Of a stretch of 64,000 bases of DNA, positions 43,938 to 53,054 are shown one piece after another (position 1 is the first letter of the stretch; each line of letters begins with the position of its first letter). Source of the stretch: PALSA-1004 sp963829085. Lineage in GTDB: Bacteria > Pseudomonadota > Gammaproteobacteria > Burkholderiales > SG8-41. Made by a program: the position numbers and the translations under genes. The stretch is taken from contig CAWHHJ010000027.1 in the NCBI GenBank assembly GCA_963829085.1, positions 1 through 64,000 on the forward strand, given 5' to 3'. Under the pieces are notes generated by a model that made no database searches, had not been told where the DNA came from, and worked only from the letters and a program-made list of their open reading frames with translations.

Positions 43938-45110
43938 CTAGGGGTTTGTCGCAATGTCGAGCACATTGACCGGCCGCGACGCGTTCATCACAAGCGCATA
44001 CGACGCGCGCTCAAAGACACGGAATACCATGAGGAGACCATACCGCTCGTCCGGCAGCATTACATTCGGCAGATTGGTTTTATCGTCTCTGAACCACGCA
44101 CCCATCGGACCGCTGCGTCCATAGAGCGGTGAGTTGCGGTCGCCTAGCGGCTCATTGTAATAATGAGTCCGCGGATTGTCCTCGTTGTAGATGAGGCCGG
44201 TGCGTCCATAGAGCGGGCTTTCGCGCAAGGTGAACGTGGGTGCATTAAGATTGCGATAGATCGCCATCACGTGTCCCGGCTCGACACCGTCACGCGTTCC
44301 CTTATTGATCGTGATGATCGCATTGGGTCCCGTTTCATATAGCGCTCCGTAGAGCGCGATAATGCGCGCATCGACTTTTTTGGCCGGCGCATGCGGCGCG
44401 TAGCCATCGAAAGTGATTTCCCGCGGCGACGCCTGCAGGTAATCACCGGCGTAGATCTCCTGGGGCGAACTGACGATCTCCAGCGTGCTGACATCGCCGT
44501 AGCGATTAACTTTCGCTTCGCCCAGATACACCGCTACGTTGCCGAGCGATTCATTAGTCATCGGGTCGACCAATGGAGAACCGGGCCGGAAAATCTGCCA
44601 GTACCCACCCTGCTCCTTAGTCACCCCTTGTGCATACGCAATGTTGCCCACACCTAAGGCAACGCGGCTTTCCTGCGTGCGCACGATACGCGGAGCGTTC
44701 GCGAACTGGTCGGGTGTGATGACGAGAGGCTTGCTTAAGAAGGGTCCGATGTCGGCAATTGCTATCGGCGGTATGGCTTGCGCGGGAATCTGTTGGACAC
44801 GAATTTCCGGTGACGCGCTGACGGTTTGGCGGCTGAGACGCTTCAACCGCACTTCGGCGCCCGACTGTTCCAGGACGAGGACGTCGCCAGGATAAATCCA
44901 GTGCGGGTCGCGAATCTGGTCCTGATTCGCTTTCCACAATTCGGGCCAGCGCCAGGGATCGCTAAGAAAGCGCTTGGATATCGCCCATAACGTATCGCCG
45001 CGCACGACAACGTAACGATCGGGGGCGTCGGGCGTCAGATCAGCGGGTCCCGCGGCCGTCGTGGACCCCGAACAAAACAATAGAATCAGGCATATAATTG
45101 ACTTATTCAT
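43938..45110 (-). CDS. LysM-domain peptidoglycan-binding protein
   Basis: An exported protein, start at the ATG 45110 (MNKSIICLILLFCSGSTTAA), about 390 residues. The hydrophobic signal with an LLFCSG sequence could be a lipoprotein signal with Cys13. A single LysM motif follows at about 31-82 (DRYVVVRGDTLWAISKRFL ... WIYPGDVLVLEQ). The long C-terminal domain, with GYWQIFRPGSPLVDP and RYGLLMVFRVFERASYALVM, is typical of the LysM protein upstream of dprA in betaproteobacteria. Near residues 290-345 it has two copies of SPLYGR about 27 residues apart in a Tyr/Asn/Pro-rich segment that I do not recall from relatives. It probably acts in the periplasm; function unknown. Confidence 0.82.
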   Translation of the reverse strand: MNKSIICLILLFCSGSTTAAGPADLTPDAPDRYVVVRGDTLWAISKRFLSDPWRWPELWKANQDQIRDPHWIYPGDVLVLEQSGAEVRLKRLSRQTVSASPEIRVQQIPAQAIPPIAIADIGPFLSKPLVITPDQFANAPRIVRTQESRVALGVGNIAYAQGVTKEQGGYWQIFRPGSPLVDPMTNESLGNVAVYLGEAKVNRYGDVSTLEIVSSPQEIYAGDYLQASPREITFDGYAPHAPAKKVDARIIALYGALYETGPNAIITINKGTRDGVEPGHVMAIYRNLNAPTFTLRESPLYGRTGLIYNEDNPRTHYYNEPLGDRNSPLYGRSGPMGAWFRDDKTNLPNVMLPDERYGLLMVFRVFERASYALVMNASRPVNVLDIATNP

Positions 45111-45218
45111 CGCGCCCCCTCGTAACGAGACGCCGGAGCGTGCCCCACTTTCGGGGCCCTTCCAACGCATCATACATTAGATTAAATTGTGAACGTAATT
45201 AGTTAAATTTGCAAGGTT
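45111..45218. promoter_or_regulatory. Divergent promoter region between LysM gene and def
   Basis: The 108-base gap contains an AT-rich stretch (about 45170-45215) with several TA-rich candidates for -10 boxes facing def. No single pair stands out. The GC-rich left half must hold the leader of the LysM gene. Confidence 0.45.
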
Positions 45219-45722
45219 ATGTCTTTACTACCGATTTTGCAGTACCCTGATCCTCGCCTCTACACAGTGGCCTCGCCGGTCGCCGCCGTCAATGACGAAA
45301 TACGCAGTCTTATCAAAAACATGGCAGAAACAATGTACGCAGCCCCCGGAGTGGGCCTGGCCGCAACACAGGTTGATGACCACCGGCGCGTCATTATTGT
45401 CGACATATCCGACGCGCACGATAAGCTTCAAGTCTTCGTCAATCCGGAGATCGTGGGCCGCAGCGGCGTCTCGGAGTATGAGGAGGGCTGTCTATCCGTG
45501 CCGGGGATTTTTGAGAAGGTCTCGCGTGCCGAGCGCATAACCGTCCGCGCGCTCAATGAAAAGGGTGACATGTTTGAGCTCGAGGCAGACGGTCTGCTGG
45601 CCGTCTGTATTCAGCACGAGATGGATCATCTTGACGGTAAAGTATTTGTCGAATACCTCTCCCGGCTCAAACAGCAGCGCATACTGGCGAAGCTACGCAA
45701 GCAACAGCGCCAAGTGATGTAA
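45219..45722 (+). CDS. def: Peptide deformylase
   Basis: Removes the formyl group from N-terminal Met of new proteins. The 167-residue enzyme has all three metal-site motifs: GVGLAATQVD, EEGCLSVPG (Cys ligand) and QHEMDHLDG (two His ligands and catalytic Glu). The C-terminal helix is Lys/Gln-rich. fmt follows 72 bases later and makes the substrate for this enzyme, as in many bacteria. Confidence 0.97.
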   Translation: MSLLPILQYPDPRLYTVASPVAAVNDEIRSLIKNMAETMYAAPGVGLAATQVDDHRRVIIVDISDAHDKLQVFVNPEIVGRSGVSEYEEGCLSVPGIFEKVSRAERITVRALNEKGDMFELEADGLLAVCIQHEMDHLDGKVFVEYLSRLKQQRILAKLRKQQRQVM

Positions 45723-45794
45723 GTCTTCACTCAGGGCGCCTGCCCCGCGATCTCGTAGTTGCATTCGTGCGATCGCCAGCCGACACTGAGCGCG

Positions 45795-46712
45795 ATGAGA
45801 CTGATATTTGCCGGCACGCCGGAGTTTGCAGCGGTTGCGCTCGAGGCATTGCGAAACGACGGTCATGAGATCGCTAGAGTGCTGACCCAGCCGGATCGCC
45901 CTGCAGGCCGCGGACTGCGCGCTCGGCCGAGCGCCGTTAAGACGCTGGCGCTGGAACGGAACCTGCCGATACTGCAACCCATCTCGCTAAAGACGCCTGA
46001 CCTGCACAGCGAACTACGTGAGCTGCGTGCCGAGGTCATGATAGTTGCCGCATACGGGCTGATTTTGCCGTGGGCCGTGCTGGGCATTCCAGCGGGCGGC
46101 TGCCTCAATATTCACGCATCACTGCTGCCGCGGTGGCGCGGCGCAGCGCCGATCCAGCGCGCCATTCTGGCCGGGGATCAAGCGACGGGTATCACGATTA
46201 TGCAAATGGACGAGGGTCTGGACACCGGACCGGTGTTGCTACAGGAAAGCGTGGCTATCGAAGACGACACCGCTGGCTCTTTGCATGACAAACTCGCCGC
46301 ACTCGGCGGCTCGTGTATTGTGCGCGCGTTGCGCGAGCAACCGAAGCCACATCCGCAAGACGCCGCGGCAGCAACGTATGCGGCCAAGATTTCGAAACAT
46401 GAAGCGGAGATCGACTGGCGTGCCGACGCATCCGATATTTGCTTGAAGATTCGCGCTTTCAATCCGGTTCCCGGCGCAACAACACACTTTCACGGAGCGC
46501 CGCTCAAGATCTGGCGCGCCGTACCATTGCCGAGTGCCGGCGGGAGGGAACCCGGAACGGTGACTCAAACGGGCGCGGACACGATCGAGATTGTCGCCGG
46601 CCGCGGCAGCGTCCGCGTGAGCGAACTACAAAAGGCGGGCGGTAAGCGGCTACCCGCGGGTACTTTTGCCCGAAGTGGTTTTCTCACGCCGGGCATGCGG
46701 CTAGGGACTTGA
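45795..46712 (+). CDS. fmt: Methionyl-tRNA formyltransferase
   Basis: Formylates initiator Met-tRNA using 10-formyltetrahydrofolate. I use the ATG at 45795 (MRLIFAGTPEFAAVALEAL), the usual N-terminus, rather than one 12 codons upstream. The catalytic domain shows VAAYGLILPWAVL, NIHASLLPRWRGAAPIQRA (SLLPRWRG signature) and GITIMQMDEGLDTGPVL. A C-terminal OB-like domain ends GFLTPGMRLG. About 305 residues, normal. It lies between def and htpX. Confidence 0.96.
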   Translation: MRLIFAGTPEFAAVALEALRNDGHEIARVLTQPDRPAGRGLRARPSAVKTLALERNLPILQPISLKTPDLHSELRELRAEVMIVAAYGLILPWAVLGIPAGGCLNIHASLLPRWRGAAPIQRAILAGDQATGITIMQMDEGLDTGPVLLQESVAIEDDTAGSLHDKLAALGGSCIVRALREQPKPHPQDAAAATYAAKISKHEAEIDWRADASDICLKIRAFNPVPGATTHFHGAPLKIWRAVPLPSAGGREPGTVTQTGADTIEIVAGRGSVRVSELQKAGGKRLPAGTFARSGFLTPGMRLGT

Positions 46713-46782
46713 ATCCCGAAGAAGTATGCATATCTTATTGGCGCGGCAATCGAGCGTAACATTGCCCTCTAAAGGACATCTC

Positions 46783-47622
46783 ATGTTTTCGAATTGGTTC
46801 AGAACATCGTTGTTGATGGCAGCCATCATTGCCTTATTTGGCATGGTCGGCGCGGCGATCGGCGGTGGACAAGGCATGCTGATCGCGCTGGTGCTTGGCG
46901 GCGCGATGAATTTCTTCGCCTACTGGTTTTCGGACAAGATGGTGTTGAAGATGTACAACGCGCAGGAAGTCGACGCTGCAAGCGCGCCGCAATTTTACGG
47001 CGTCGTGCGAGAGCTCGCGCAAAGCGCCGGATTGCCGATGCCCAGGGTCTATATCATCGATGAACCGCAGCCCAACGCGTTCGCAACCGGCCGCAATCCT
47101 GAGCACGCGGCGGTTGCGGCGACGACTGGCATATTGCAACTGCTGAGTGCACGCGAACTGCGCGGCGTGATGGCGCACGAGCTTGCGCACGTCAAGCATC
47201 GCGATATCCTTACTTCGACGGTAGCTGCCACGATGGCCGGCGCCATCTCGAGCCTTGCCCATTTCTTCATGTTTTTCGGCGGACGTGGTGAAGACCGGCC
47301 CAACCCGATCGTGGGGCTTGCGTTGATGATACTGGCGCCGATCGCCGCAATGCTCATTCAGTTTGCAATCTCGCGAGCGCGCGAGTTCGGCGCCGATGAT
47401 GGCGGTGCCCACATAAGCGGCGATCCGCAGGCGCTCGCTTCCGCGCTCGACAAGATTGAGCATTACGCCAAAGGTCTGCCCATGCCGGCTGCGGAACAAC
47501 ATCCAGAGACAGCCCAGATGATGATTATCAATCCGCTGGCAGGCGGCGGCTGGTCGGGATTATTCAGCACTCATCCTTCGACGTCGGAGCGCATTGCGCG
47601 CCTGCACGCGATGGCGCGTTAA
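46783..47622 (+). CDS. htpX: Membrane zinc protease HtpX
   Basis: Inner-membrane M48 metalloprotease that degrades damaged membrane proteins. The start at 46783 (MFSNWFRTSLLMAA) is supported by AAAGGA about 6 bases upstream; a longer frame from 46726 is less likely. Two N-terminal membrane helices (about 8-27 and 32-50) precede the catalytic motif MAHELAHVKHRD (HExxH) and a third and fourth helix at about 150-200, with REFGADDGG supplying the third metal ligand. 279 residues. Its place between fmt and rsmB is common in betaproteobacteria. Confidence 0.95.
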   Translation: MFSNWFRTSLLMAAIIALFGMVGAAIGGGQGMLIALVLGGAMNFFAYWFSDKMVLKMYNAQEVDAASAPQFYGVVRELAQSAGLPMPRVYIIDEPQPNAFATGRNPEHAAVAATTGILQLLSARELRGVMAHELAHVKHRDILTSTVAATMAGAISSLAHFFMFFGGRGEDRPNPIVGLALMILAPIAAMLIQFAISRAREFGADDGGAHISGDPQALASALDKIEHYAKGLPMPAAEQHPETAQMMIINPLAGGGWSGLFSTHPSTSERIARLHAMAR

Positions 47623-47640
47623 TCGTAATCCGCCGCAAGC

Positions 47641-48924
47641 GTGCTTGAAACCCAGCGCCTTGCGTGCGCCGTTGTTGCGTCGGTTGGCAGCGGCAAAAAT
47701 CTGACCGCAGCGCTCGCCGCGCTCGCGCCTGCGCACCCCGGATTGACTCCACAGCAGCGCGCCGCTATTGCCGATATCAGTTACGGCACTCTTCGTTTCG
47801 GTTTGCAGCTCGAGTCAGTGTTAGACCAACTGCTGACCAAGCCACTGCGCGACCAAAAACTGCGCTGGCTTCTTTTAATCGGCCTTTATCAATTGCAGTA
47901 CACGCGCGCTGCACCGTATGCGGTGGTCGATCATGCGGTGCGATGTGCGGCGATGATTGGCGAGCCGCAGGCCGCCGGGCTGGTCAACGCGGTATTGAGA
48001 AATTTTCTTCGCAAGCGCGAGAAATTGCTGACAAACGCCGCACACGGCGAGCAAGGGCGTTTCGCATTTCCGCAGTGGTGGATCGACAAACTGCGTGACC
48101 AGTATCCGGCTTGTTACGCGGATGCGTTAACCGCGGCCAATCTGCATCCGCCGTTTACGCTGCGCGTCAATCACCGTCGCATGCAACGTGACACTTACTT
48201 GCAGATGCTATGCGAGCAGGAGATAGCGGCGCGCGCAACCGGCACATACGCAGTTACGCTCGAGCGCCCGATGGCGGTCGATCGCTTGCCGGGTTTTGCG
48301 CAGGGCCTCGTGTCAGTGCAGGACAGCGCCGCGCAAAGTGCGGCGCCATTGCTGGACGCACAAACGGGCATGCACGTACTCGACGCCTGTGCAGCGCCGG
48401 GCGGCAAGACCACTCACTTGCTGGAGCTTGCAGACGTCGACGTTACAGCGCTCGATGTTGACGCTTCACGCCTTGCACTCGTACGCCAGAATCTCGAGCG
48501 TTTGCAATTGCACGCACGCGTTGTCACAGGCGATGCTGTGCAAGCTGCCGCGTGGTGGGATGGACGTCTGTTCGAGCGCGTACTGCTCGATGCACCATGC
48601 AGTGCTTCGGGCGTCGTGCGCCGACATCCCGATATCAAATGGCTGCGGCGGCCGGGCGACGTTTCCCAGTTCGTTGCGCAACAGGCGCAGATGCTCGACA
48701 GCGTGTGGCGATTGCTCGCCAGCGGTGGTAAATTGCTGTATACAACCTGTTCGATTTTCCAGGAAGAAAACTCGTCGCAGGTCGCGGAATTTCTTACGCG
48801 GCACACCGACGCCCAATCACTGCCGTTATGCGGATTAAAAACGTTGGACGGCATCCCTCAGGGCCAGTTATTGCCGGACAGCGAGCATGACGGCTTTTTC
48901 TACGCGCTGCTGCAAAAAGCTTAA
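47641..48924 (+). CDS. rsmB: 16S rRNA (cytosine-967-C5)-methyltransferase
   Basis: Methylates C967 of 16S rRNA. The 427-residue protein has the N-terminal NusB-like helical domain (ISYGTLRFGLQLESVLDQLL, YAVVDHAVRCA) and the C-terminal SAM domain with VLDACAAPGGKTTHLLEL, LLDAPCSASGVVRRHPD (PC catalytic region) and LLYTTCSIFQEEN (second catalytic Cys). The start is GTG at 47641. The end overlaps the start of the next gene by 38 bases, so the two are translated together. Confidence 0.95.
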   Translation: MLETQRLACAVVASVGSGKNLTAALAALAPAHPGLTPQQRAAIADISYGTLRFGLQLESVLDQLLTKPLRDQKLRWLLLIGLYQLQYTRAAPYAVVDHAVRCAAMIGEPQAAGLVNAVLRNFLRKREKLLTNAAHGEQGRFAFPQWWIDKLRDQYPACYADALTAANLHPPFTLRVNHRRMQRDTYLQMLCEQEIAARATGTYAVTLERPMAVDRLPGFAQGLVSVQDSAAQSAAPLLDAQTGMHVLDACAAPGGKTTHLLELADVDVTALDVDASRLALVRQNLERLQLHARVVTGDAVQAAAWWDGRLFERVLLDAPCSASGVVRRHPDIKWLRRPGDVSQFVAQQAQMLDSVWRLLASGGKLLYTTCSIFQEENSSQVAEFLTRHTDAQSLPLCGLKTLDGIPQGQLLPDSEHDGFFYALLQKA

Positions 48925-49468
48925 TGCGCTGGTTGCGTTCGCAGCCTGCCTGCTGTGTTTATTCTTTGCGTCATCTTCGCATGCCGACGGTATCGAGCTG
49001 CGCAACGCAGCGCTGGTCGCCGGTGACGAGGGTTACTTCCTCGAAGCGGATTTCGACATTGTTTTAAATCCAACGCTTGAAGACGCGCTCAACAAAGGCG
49101 TGCCGCTTTACTTTCTGCTTGAGTTCGAGCTTATTCGTCCACGCTGGTACTGGTTCAGCGAAAAAGTACTCAACACGCAACAACAATATCGTCTGGCATA
49201 CAACGCGCTGACGCGCCAGTATCGTCTCGGGGTCGGCTCGCTGTTCCAGAATTTTGGATCGCTCGCGGAGGCTCTCGATTTTCTGTCGCGCGTGCGGCGC
49301 CGTCAGGTGCTCGAGCCGGGGACCCTTGTGAAGGGTGATAGCTATACCGCCGGCGTGCGCATGCGGCTTGATGTATCACAGTTGCCGAAGCCATTTCAGT
49401 TGAACGCGGTTGCATCGCGCGACTGGAATTTCGGATCCGACTGGTATCACTGGACAGTGTCGCCATGA
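48887..49468 (+). CDS. DUF4390 exported protein
   Basis: A 193-residue protein with a signal peptide (about 1-33, ending SSSHADG). The mature part is beta-rich, with YFLEADFDIVLNPTLEDALN, KGVPLYFLLEFELIRPRWYW, and a C-terminal RDWNFGSDWYHWTVSP, which I recognise as the DUF4390 family that sits between rsmB and ntrY in betaproteobacteria. Function unknown; a periplasmic input partner for the following sensor kinase is a fair guess from position. The stop overlaps the ntrY start (ATGA). Confidence 0.85.
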   Translation: MTAFSTRCCKKLNALVAFAACLLCLFFASSSHADGIELRNAALVAGDEGYFLEADFDIVLNPTLEDALNKGVPLYFLLEFELIRPRWYWFSEKVLNTQQQYRLAYNALTRQYRLGVGSLFQNFGSLAEALDFLSRVRRRQVLEPGTLVKGDSYTAGVRMRLDVSQLPKPFQLNAVASRDWNFGSDWYHWTVSP

Positions 49469-51660
49469 TGCCGCACATCTCTGCGATACGGCCGGCGCTG
49501 ACGAGCGCCGTCGTCAAATATTTACTCATCGTGTGTGCAGTGGTCGGCGCAGTTACGCTCTATCTGCTGGCGACCGCGAGTGCCAATACGGCGCTTTTTG
49601 CGCAGCACTACCCCGAACTGCTCGCTTTGAATGGCGGCCTTGCGGTCTGTCTCGCGCTGCTCGTTGCCTACCAGCTCTATGCGTTGCGCCGAAAACTCAA
49701 GGCGCGTGTCTTCGGCGCTAAGCTGACCGTGCGGCTGGTTCTGCTGTTTGCGCTGGTCGCCGTTTTGCCGGGCGCGCTGGTGTATGGCGTGTCCGTGCAA
49801 TTCGTCGCACGCAGCATCGAATCGTGGTTCGACGTGCGCGTCGAAAAGGCGCTCGAAGGCGGATTGAACCTTGGCCGCACCACTCTCGACAATCTCTTGA
49901 AGGACCTCGTCAAAAAAGCGGACGCGATGGCAGCCGCGCTCGCAGCCAGGCCATCTACCGAACATATCGCTGCGTTGAACGGCCTGCGCGAACAGTCCGG
50001 CGTGCAGGAAGCGACTTTATTCTCTCAGCGCGGCAAAGTCATCGCGTATGCAGGGAGCGAGCGCGCCGGTCTTATGCCGGAGCTGCCGACCGCGGCCGTG
50101 CTGCGCCAGTTGCGCCTGCAGCAAGCGTACAGCGCAGTGGAATCACTGCCGGACAAGGGACTGCATCTACGCGTGCTGGTGCCAGTGAATCCAATCAGCC
50201 TCGCGGAAGATATGCGCGTGTTGCAATTGTTGCAGCAGGTGCCCACGCAACTTGCGCTCGACGCCGAAACAGTGCAAACCGGCCAGCGCGAATACCAGGA
50301 GCTCCTGCTCGCGCGTTTGGGCTTGAAGCGCTTGTATGGCATAACGCTCACGCTGACATTGCTCCTTGCGCTGCTCACTGCATTGTCGCTCGCGTTCGTG
50401 ATGAGCGAACGGCTGTCCGCGCCACTGAGCTTTCTGGCGGAGGGCACGCGCGCGGTCGCACAGGGTGACTTCAGTCAACGCGAAACGGTCGCGAGTACCG
50501 ACGAGCTCGGCGTACTGACATCATCATTCAATACGATGCGACGTCAGCTCGCGGATGCGCGTGCCACCGCCGAGCGCAACCAGGCTCAGCTCGCGGATGC
50601 GCACACATATGTGCAAAGCATACTGGCGAATCTCTCGGCGGGCGTGCTTGCATTCGACGAATCGCTGCGCTTGCGCTCATTCAACAACAGCGCTTCGGCC
50701 ATTCTCAACGCGGATTTCGGACAGCTCGCCGGAATCGAGCTAAAACACTGGCACGCTCGCGATCCGGCGCTCAAAGCGCTGGCAGATGAGATCATCACGT
50801 CTTTCGCAGCGTCCGACGGTGAGTGGGCTAAGCAAGTCGAGCATGTCGGCAAACGCGCAGTACAAATGCTGTTGCTTCGCGGCACGCGCCTGCCGGTGAG
50901 CGCAACCGGCTACGTCGTGGTGTTCGATGACATCACCCATGTGCTGCAGGCACAGCGCGATGCGGCGTGGACGGAAGTGGCGCGGCGCCTCGCGCACGAA
51001 ATTAAGAACCCGTTGACGCCGATCCAGCTTTCCGCAGAACGACTGCAGCATAAGCTCGCCGCTAAGTTGGGGCCGGTCGAGCGCGATATGCTGTCACGCT
51101 CCACGGAGACGATCGTCAACCAGGTGGGCGCGTTGAAAAATATGGTCGACGCCTTTCGTCAATACGCACGCATGCCGGAGCCCACGCGCCAGTCGCTCGA
51201 CGTCAATGCGCTGCTGCGGGAAGTGCTGACGCTGTATGAGTCACTCGCTGGAGTGCTTCAGTTGGAACTTGCATCGGAATTGCCGTCTGTCGTCGGCGAT
51301 TCCGCACAATTACGCCAAGTGATCCACAATCTGCTGCAGAATGCACAGGACGCACTCGCCGACACGCCCGGCGCGCGTATCGTTGTCCGTTCGGAAGCGC
51401 TGCCCCCCGGTGTTCGACTTACGATCACCGACAATGGAAGCGGTTTTCCGGAGTCCCTCATGCGACGTGCATTTGAACCTTATGTCACCACCAAGCCGAA
51501 GGGCACGGGACTCGGCCTGGTGATCGTAAAAAAAATCATCGAAGAACACGGCGGAAGCGTGGAGATTACCAACGTTGCGCCTCACGGCGCCCGCGTTTCG
51601 CTGACACTGCCCGCAATGGCGGTAACTACGGCCACGCTGAAAACCGCAGCGCGGGCCTAA
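49465..51660 (+). CDS. ntrY: NtrY-like membrane sensor histidine kinase
   Basis: A 731-residue sensor kinase. Three membrane helices lie at about 16-37, 48-66 and 87-110, then a periplasmic or extracytoplasmic sensing domain, a fourth helix at about 292-312 and a HAMP domain (ERLSAPLSFLAEGTRAVAQG). A PAS domain follows (YVQSILANLSAGVLAFDESL). The HisKA H-box is RRLAHEIKNPLTPIQLSAER; the ATPase domain has N-box VIHNLLQNAQDAL, G1 ITDNGSGFPES and G2 KPKGTGLGLVIVKKI. Domain order and synteny match NtrY of the NtrY/NtrX pair. The signal is not known in betaproteobacteria, as far as I recall. Confidence 0.93.
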   Translation: MMPHISAIRPALTSAVVKYLLIVCAVVGAVTLYLLATASANTALFAQHYPELLALNGGLAVCLALLVAYQLYALRRKLKARVFGAKLTVRLVLLFALVAVLPGALVYGVSVQFVARSIESWFDVRVEKALEGGLNLGRTTLDNLLKDLVKKADAMAAALAARPSTEHIAALNGLREQSGVQEATLFSQRGKVIAYAGSERAGLMPELPTAAVLRQLRLQQAYSAVESLPDKGLHLRVLVPVNPISLAEDMRVLQLLQQVPTQLALDAETVQTGQREYQELLLARLGLKRLYGITLTLTLLLALLTALSLAFVMSERLSAPLSFLAEGTRAVAQGDFSQRETVASTDELGVLTSSFNTMRRQLADARATAERNQAQLADAHTYVQSILANLSAGVLAFDESLRLRSFNNSASAILNADFGQLAGIELKHWHARDPALKALADEIITSFAASDGEWAKQVEHVGKRAVQMLLLRGTRLPVSATGYVVVFDDITHVLQAQRDAAWTEVARRLAHEIKNPLTPIQLSAERLQHKLAAKLGPVERDMLSRSTETIVNQVGALKNMVDAFRQYARMPEPTRQSLDVNALLREVLTLYESLAGVLQLELASELPSVVGDSAQLRQVIHNLLQNAQDALADTPGARIVVRSEALPPGVRLTITDNGSGFPESLMRRAFEPYVTTKPKGTGLGLVIVKKIIEEHGGSVEITNVAPHGARVSLTLPAMAVTTATLKTAARA

Positions 51661-51681
51661 ACTGGAATTGGAAACGGGGAT

Positions 51682-52968
51682 ATGCAGCAGATACTAGTGG
51701 TTGATGATGAGGTTGGGATAAGAGAGCTCTTATCTGAAATCCTGCGTGATGAAGGCTACCAGGTGCGTCTCGCCGAAAATGCGGGCCAGGCACGCGCACA
51801 ACGCGGCATCGGACGCCCCGATCTCGTGCTGCTCGATATATGGATGCCCGATACCGATGGCATTACGCTGCTCAAGGAATGGGCGAGCTCGGGCTTGCTG
51901 ACGATGCCGGTCGTCATGATGTCGGGACACGGCACGATCGACACCGCAGTTGAGGCCACGCGCATTGGCGCCTACGATTTCCTCGAGAAACCAATTGCGC
52001 TGCAAAAATTGCTGGCGACTGTCAGCCGCGCGCTCAAACGCGGCGAACAGCAGTTAAAGCCGCTGCCGACACTGATGCTCGCAACGCTCGGTCGCGCCCC
52101 TGTGGTCGCTGAGTTGAAGCAACGGCTCGAGCGGGTCGGCAATCTCAAAGCGCCGCTCTTGATGATCGCCGAGCCCGGCACGGGAGCCGAGCTCTGCGCA
52201 AAGTTTGTGCATCAGCCGCATCCTCTCTCCGGCAAGTCCAATTCACCGTGGGTGGCGCCGGACAATCTGGCGGTGCTCGCCGAGTCGCCGCTCGATCTGC
52301 TCAATCAGGCTCGCGACGGCACTTTGTTCATGCAGGAAGTCGGTGACCTCAACCGGACCGAGCAGAAAGGGCTGTTGCTGATTGTCGGCAAGCTCGAGAA
52401 GTACAACACGCGCCTCATCTGCGCGACAGCACGCGCGTTGCCGGATCTTGTCGCACAGGGGCTGTTCGATGCGAAGCTCTATAGCGTTATCGCCGCCGTC
52501 ACAATAAACGTCCCCAGCCTGCGCCAGCATCGCGAAGATATTCCGGATCTCGCGAATTTATTCCTACTGCGCAGCATCGAGGCCAAGGAAGCAACGCCGC
52601 GTCATTTCAGTACCGCGGCGCTCAACACCTTGCGTAATTACGATTGGCCGGGCAACCTCGATCAGCTCGAAAGCGTCGTGCGAACGCTTGCACTCACGTG
52701 TGCTGGCGAAGAGATTGGCGTCAACGACGTGAATCAGGCACTGCCCGCGTTCAACGTGCAGTCGCCATCGGCGCCGTCCGACTTGCCGCTCGATCTGCCG
52801 CTGCGTGAAGCGCGCGATGCGTTCGAGCGCGTATATTTCGAGCATCACATCGCGAAGGAAGGTTCGAATATGAGCCGGGTGGCCGATCGTGTCGGACTCG
52901 AACGCACACACCTTTATCGCAAGTTGAAACAGCTCGGCATCAAGCTCGCGCGCCGCGGAGAAGAGTAG
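51682..52968 (+). CDS. ntrX: NtrX-like response regulator with degenerate AAA+ domain
   Basis: Partner regulator of the kinase, 428 residues. The receiver domain (about 1-120) has acidic residues Asp8/Asp9, the phospho-acceptor Asp52 in LVLLDIWMPD, and the Lys of FLEKPI. The middle domain aligns to the sigma-54 activator AAA+ fold but has lost its working parts: the Walker A is EPGTGAELC without Lys, the Walker B is LFMQEVGD and the GAFTGA loop segment is absent. The end is a Fis-type helix-turn-helix (VADRVGLERTHLYRKLKQLG). It should bind DNA but not drive sigma-54 open-complex formation. 21 bases separate it from ntrY. Confidence 0.9.
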   Translation: MQQILVVDDEVGIRELLSEILRDEGYQVRLAENAGQARAQRGIGRPDLVLLDIWMPDTDGITLLKEWASSGLLTMPVVMMSGHGTIDTAVEATRIGAYDFLEKPIALQKLLATVSRALKRGEQQLKPLPTLMLATLGRAPVVAELKQRLERVGNLKAPLLMIAEPGTGAELCAKFVHQPHPLSGKSNSPWVAPDNLAVLAESPLDLLNQARDGTLFMQEVGDLNRTEQKGLLLIVGKLEKYNTRLICATARALPDLVAQGLFDAKLYSVIAAVTINVPSLRQHREDIPDLANLFLLRSIEAKEATPRHFSTAALNTLRNYDWPGNLDQLESVVRTLALTCAGEEIGVNDVNQALPAFNVQSPSAPSDLPLDLPLREARDAFERVYFEHHIAKEGSNMSRVADRVGLERTHLYRKLKQLGIKLARRGEE

Positions 52969-53054
52969 CAGAGACGCCGGCCACGTAGCCAAACCGGAGC
53001 GTTTCTAAGATAATTGCAGCTCCTCAAGGTTCACTTCCCGCAAGGATTTATCGA

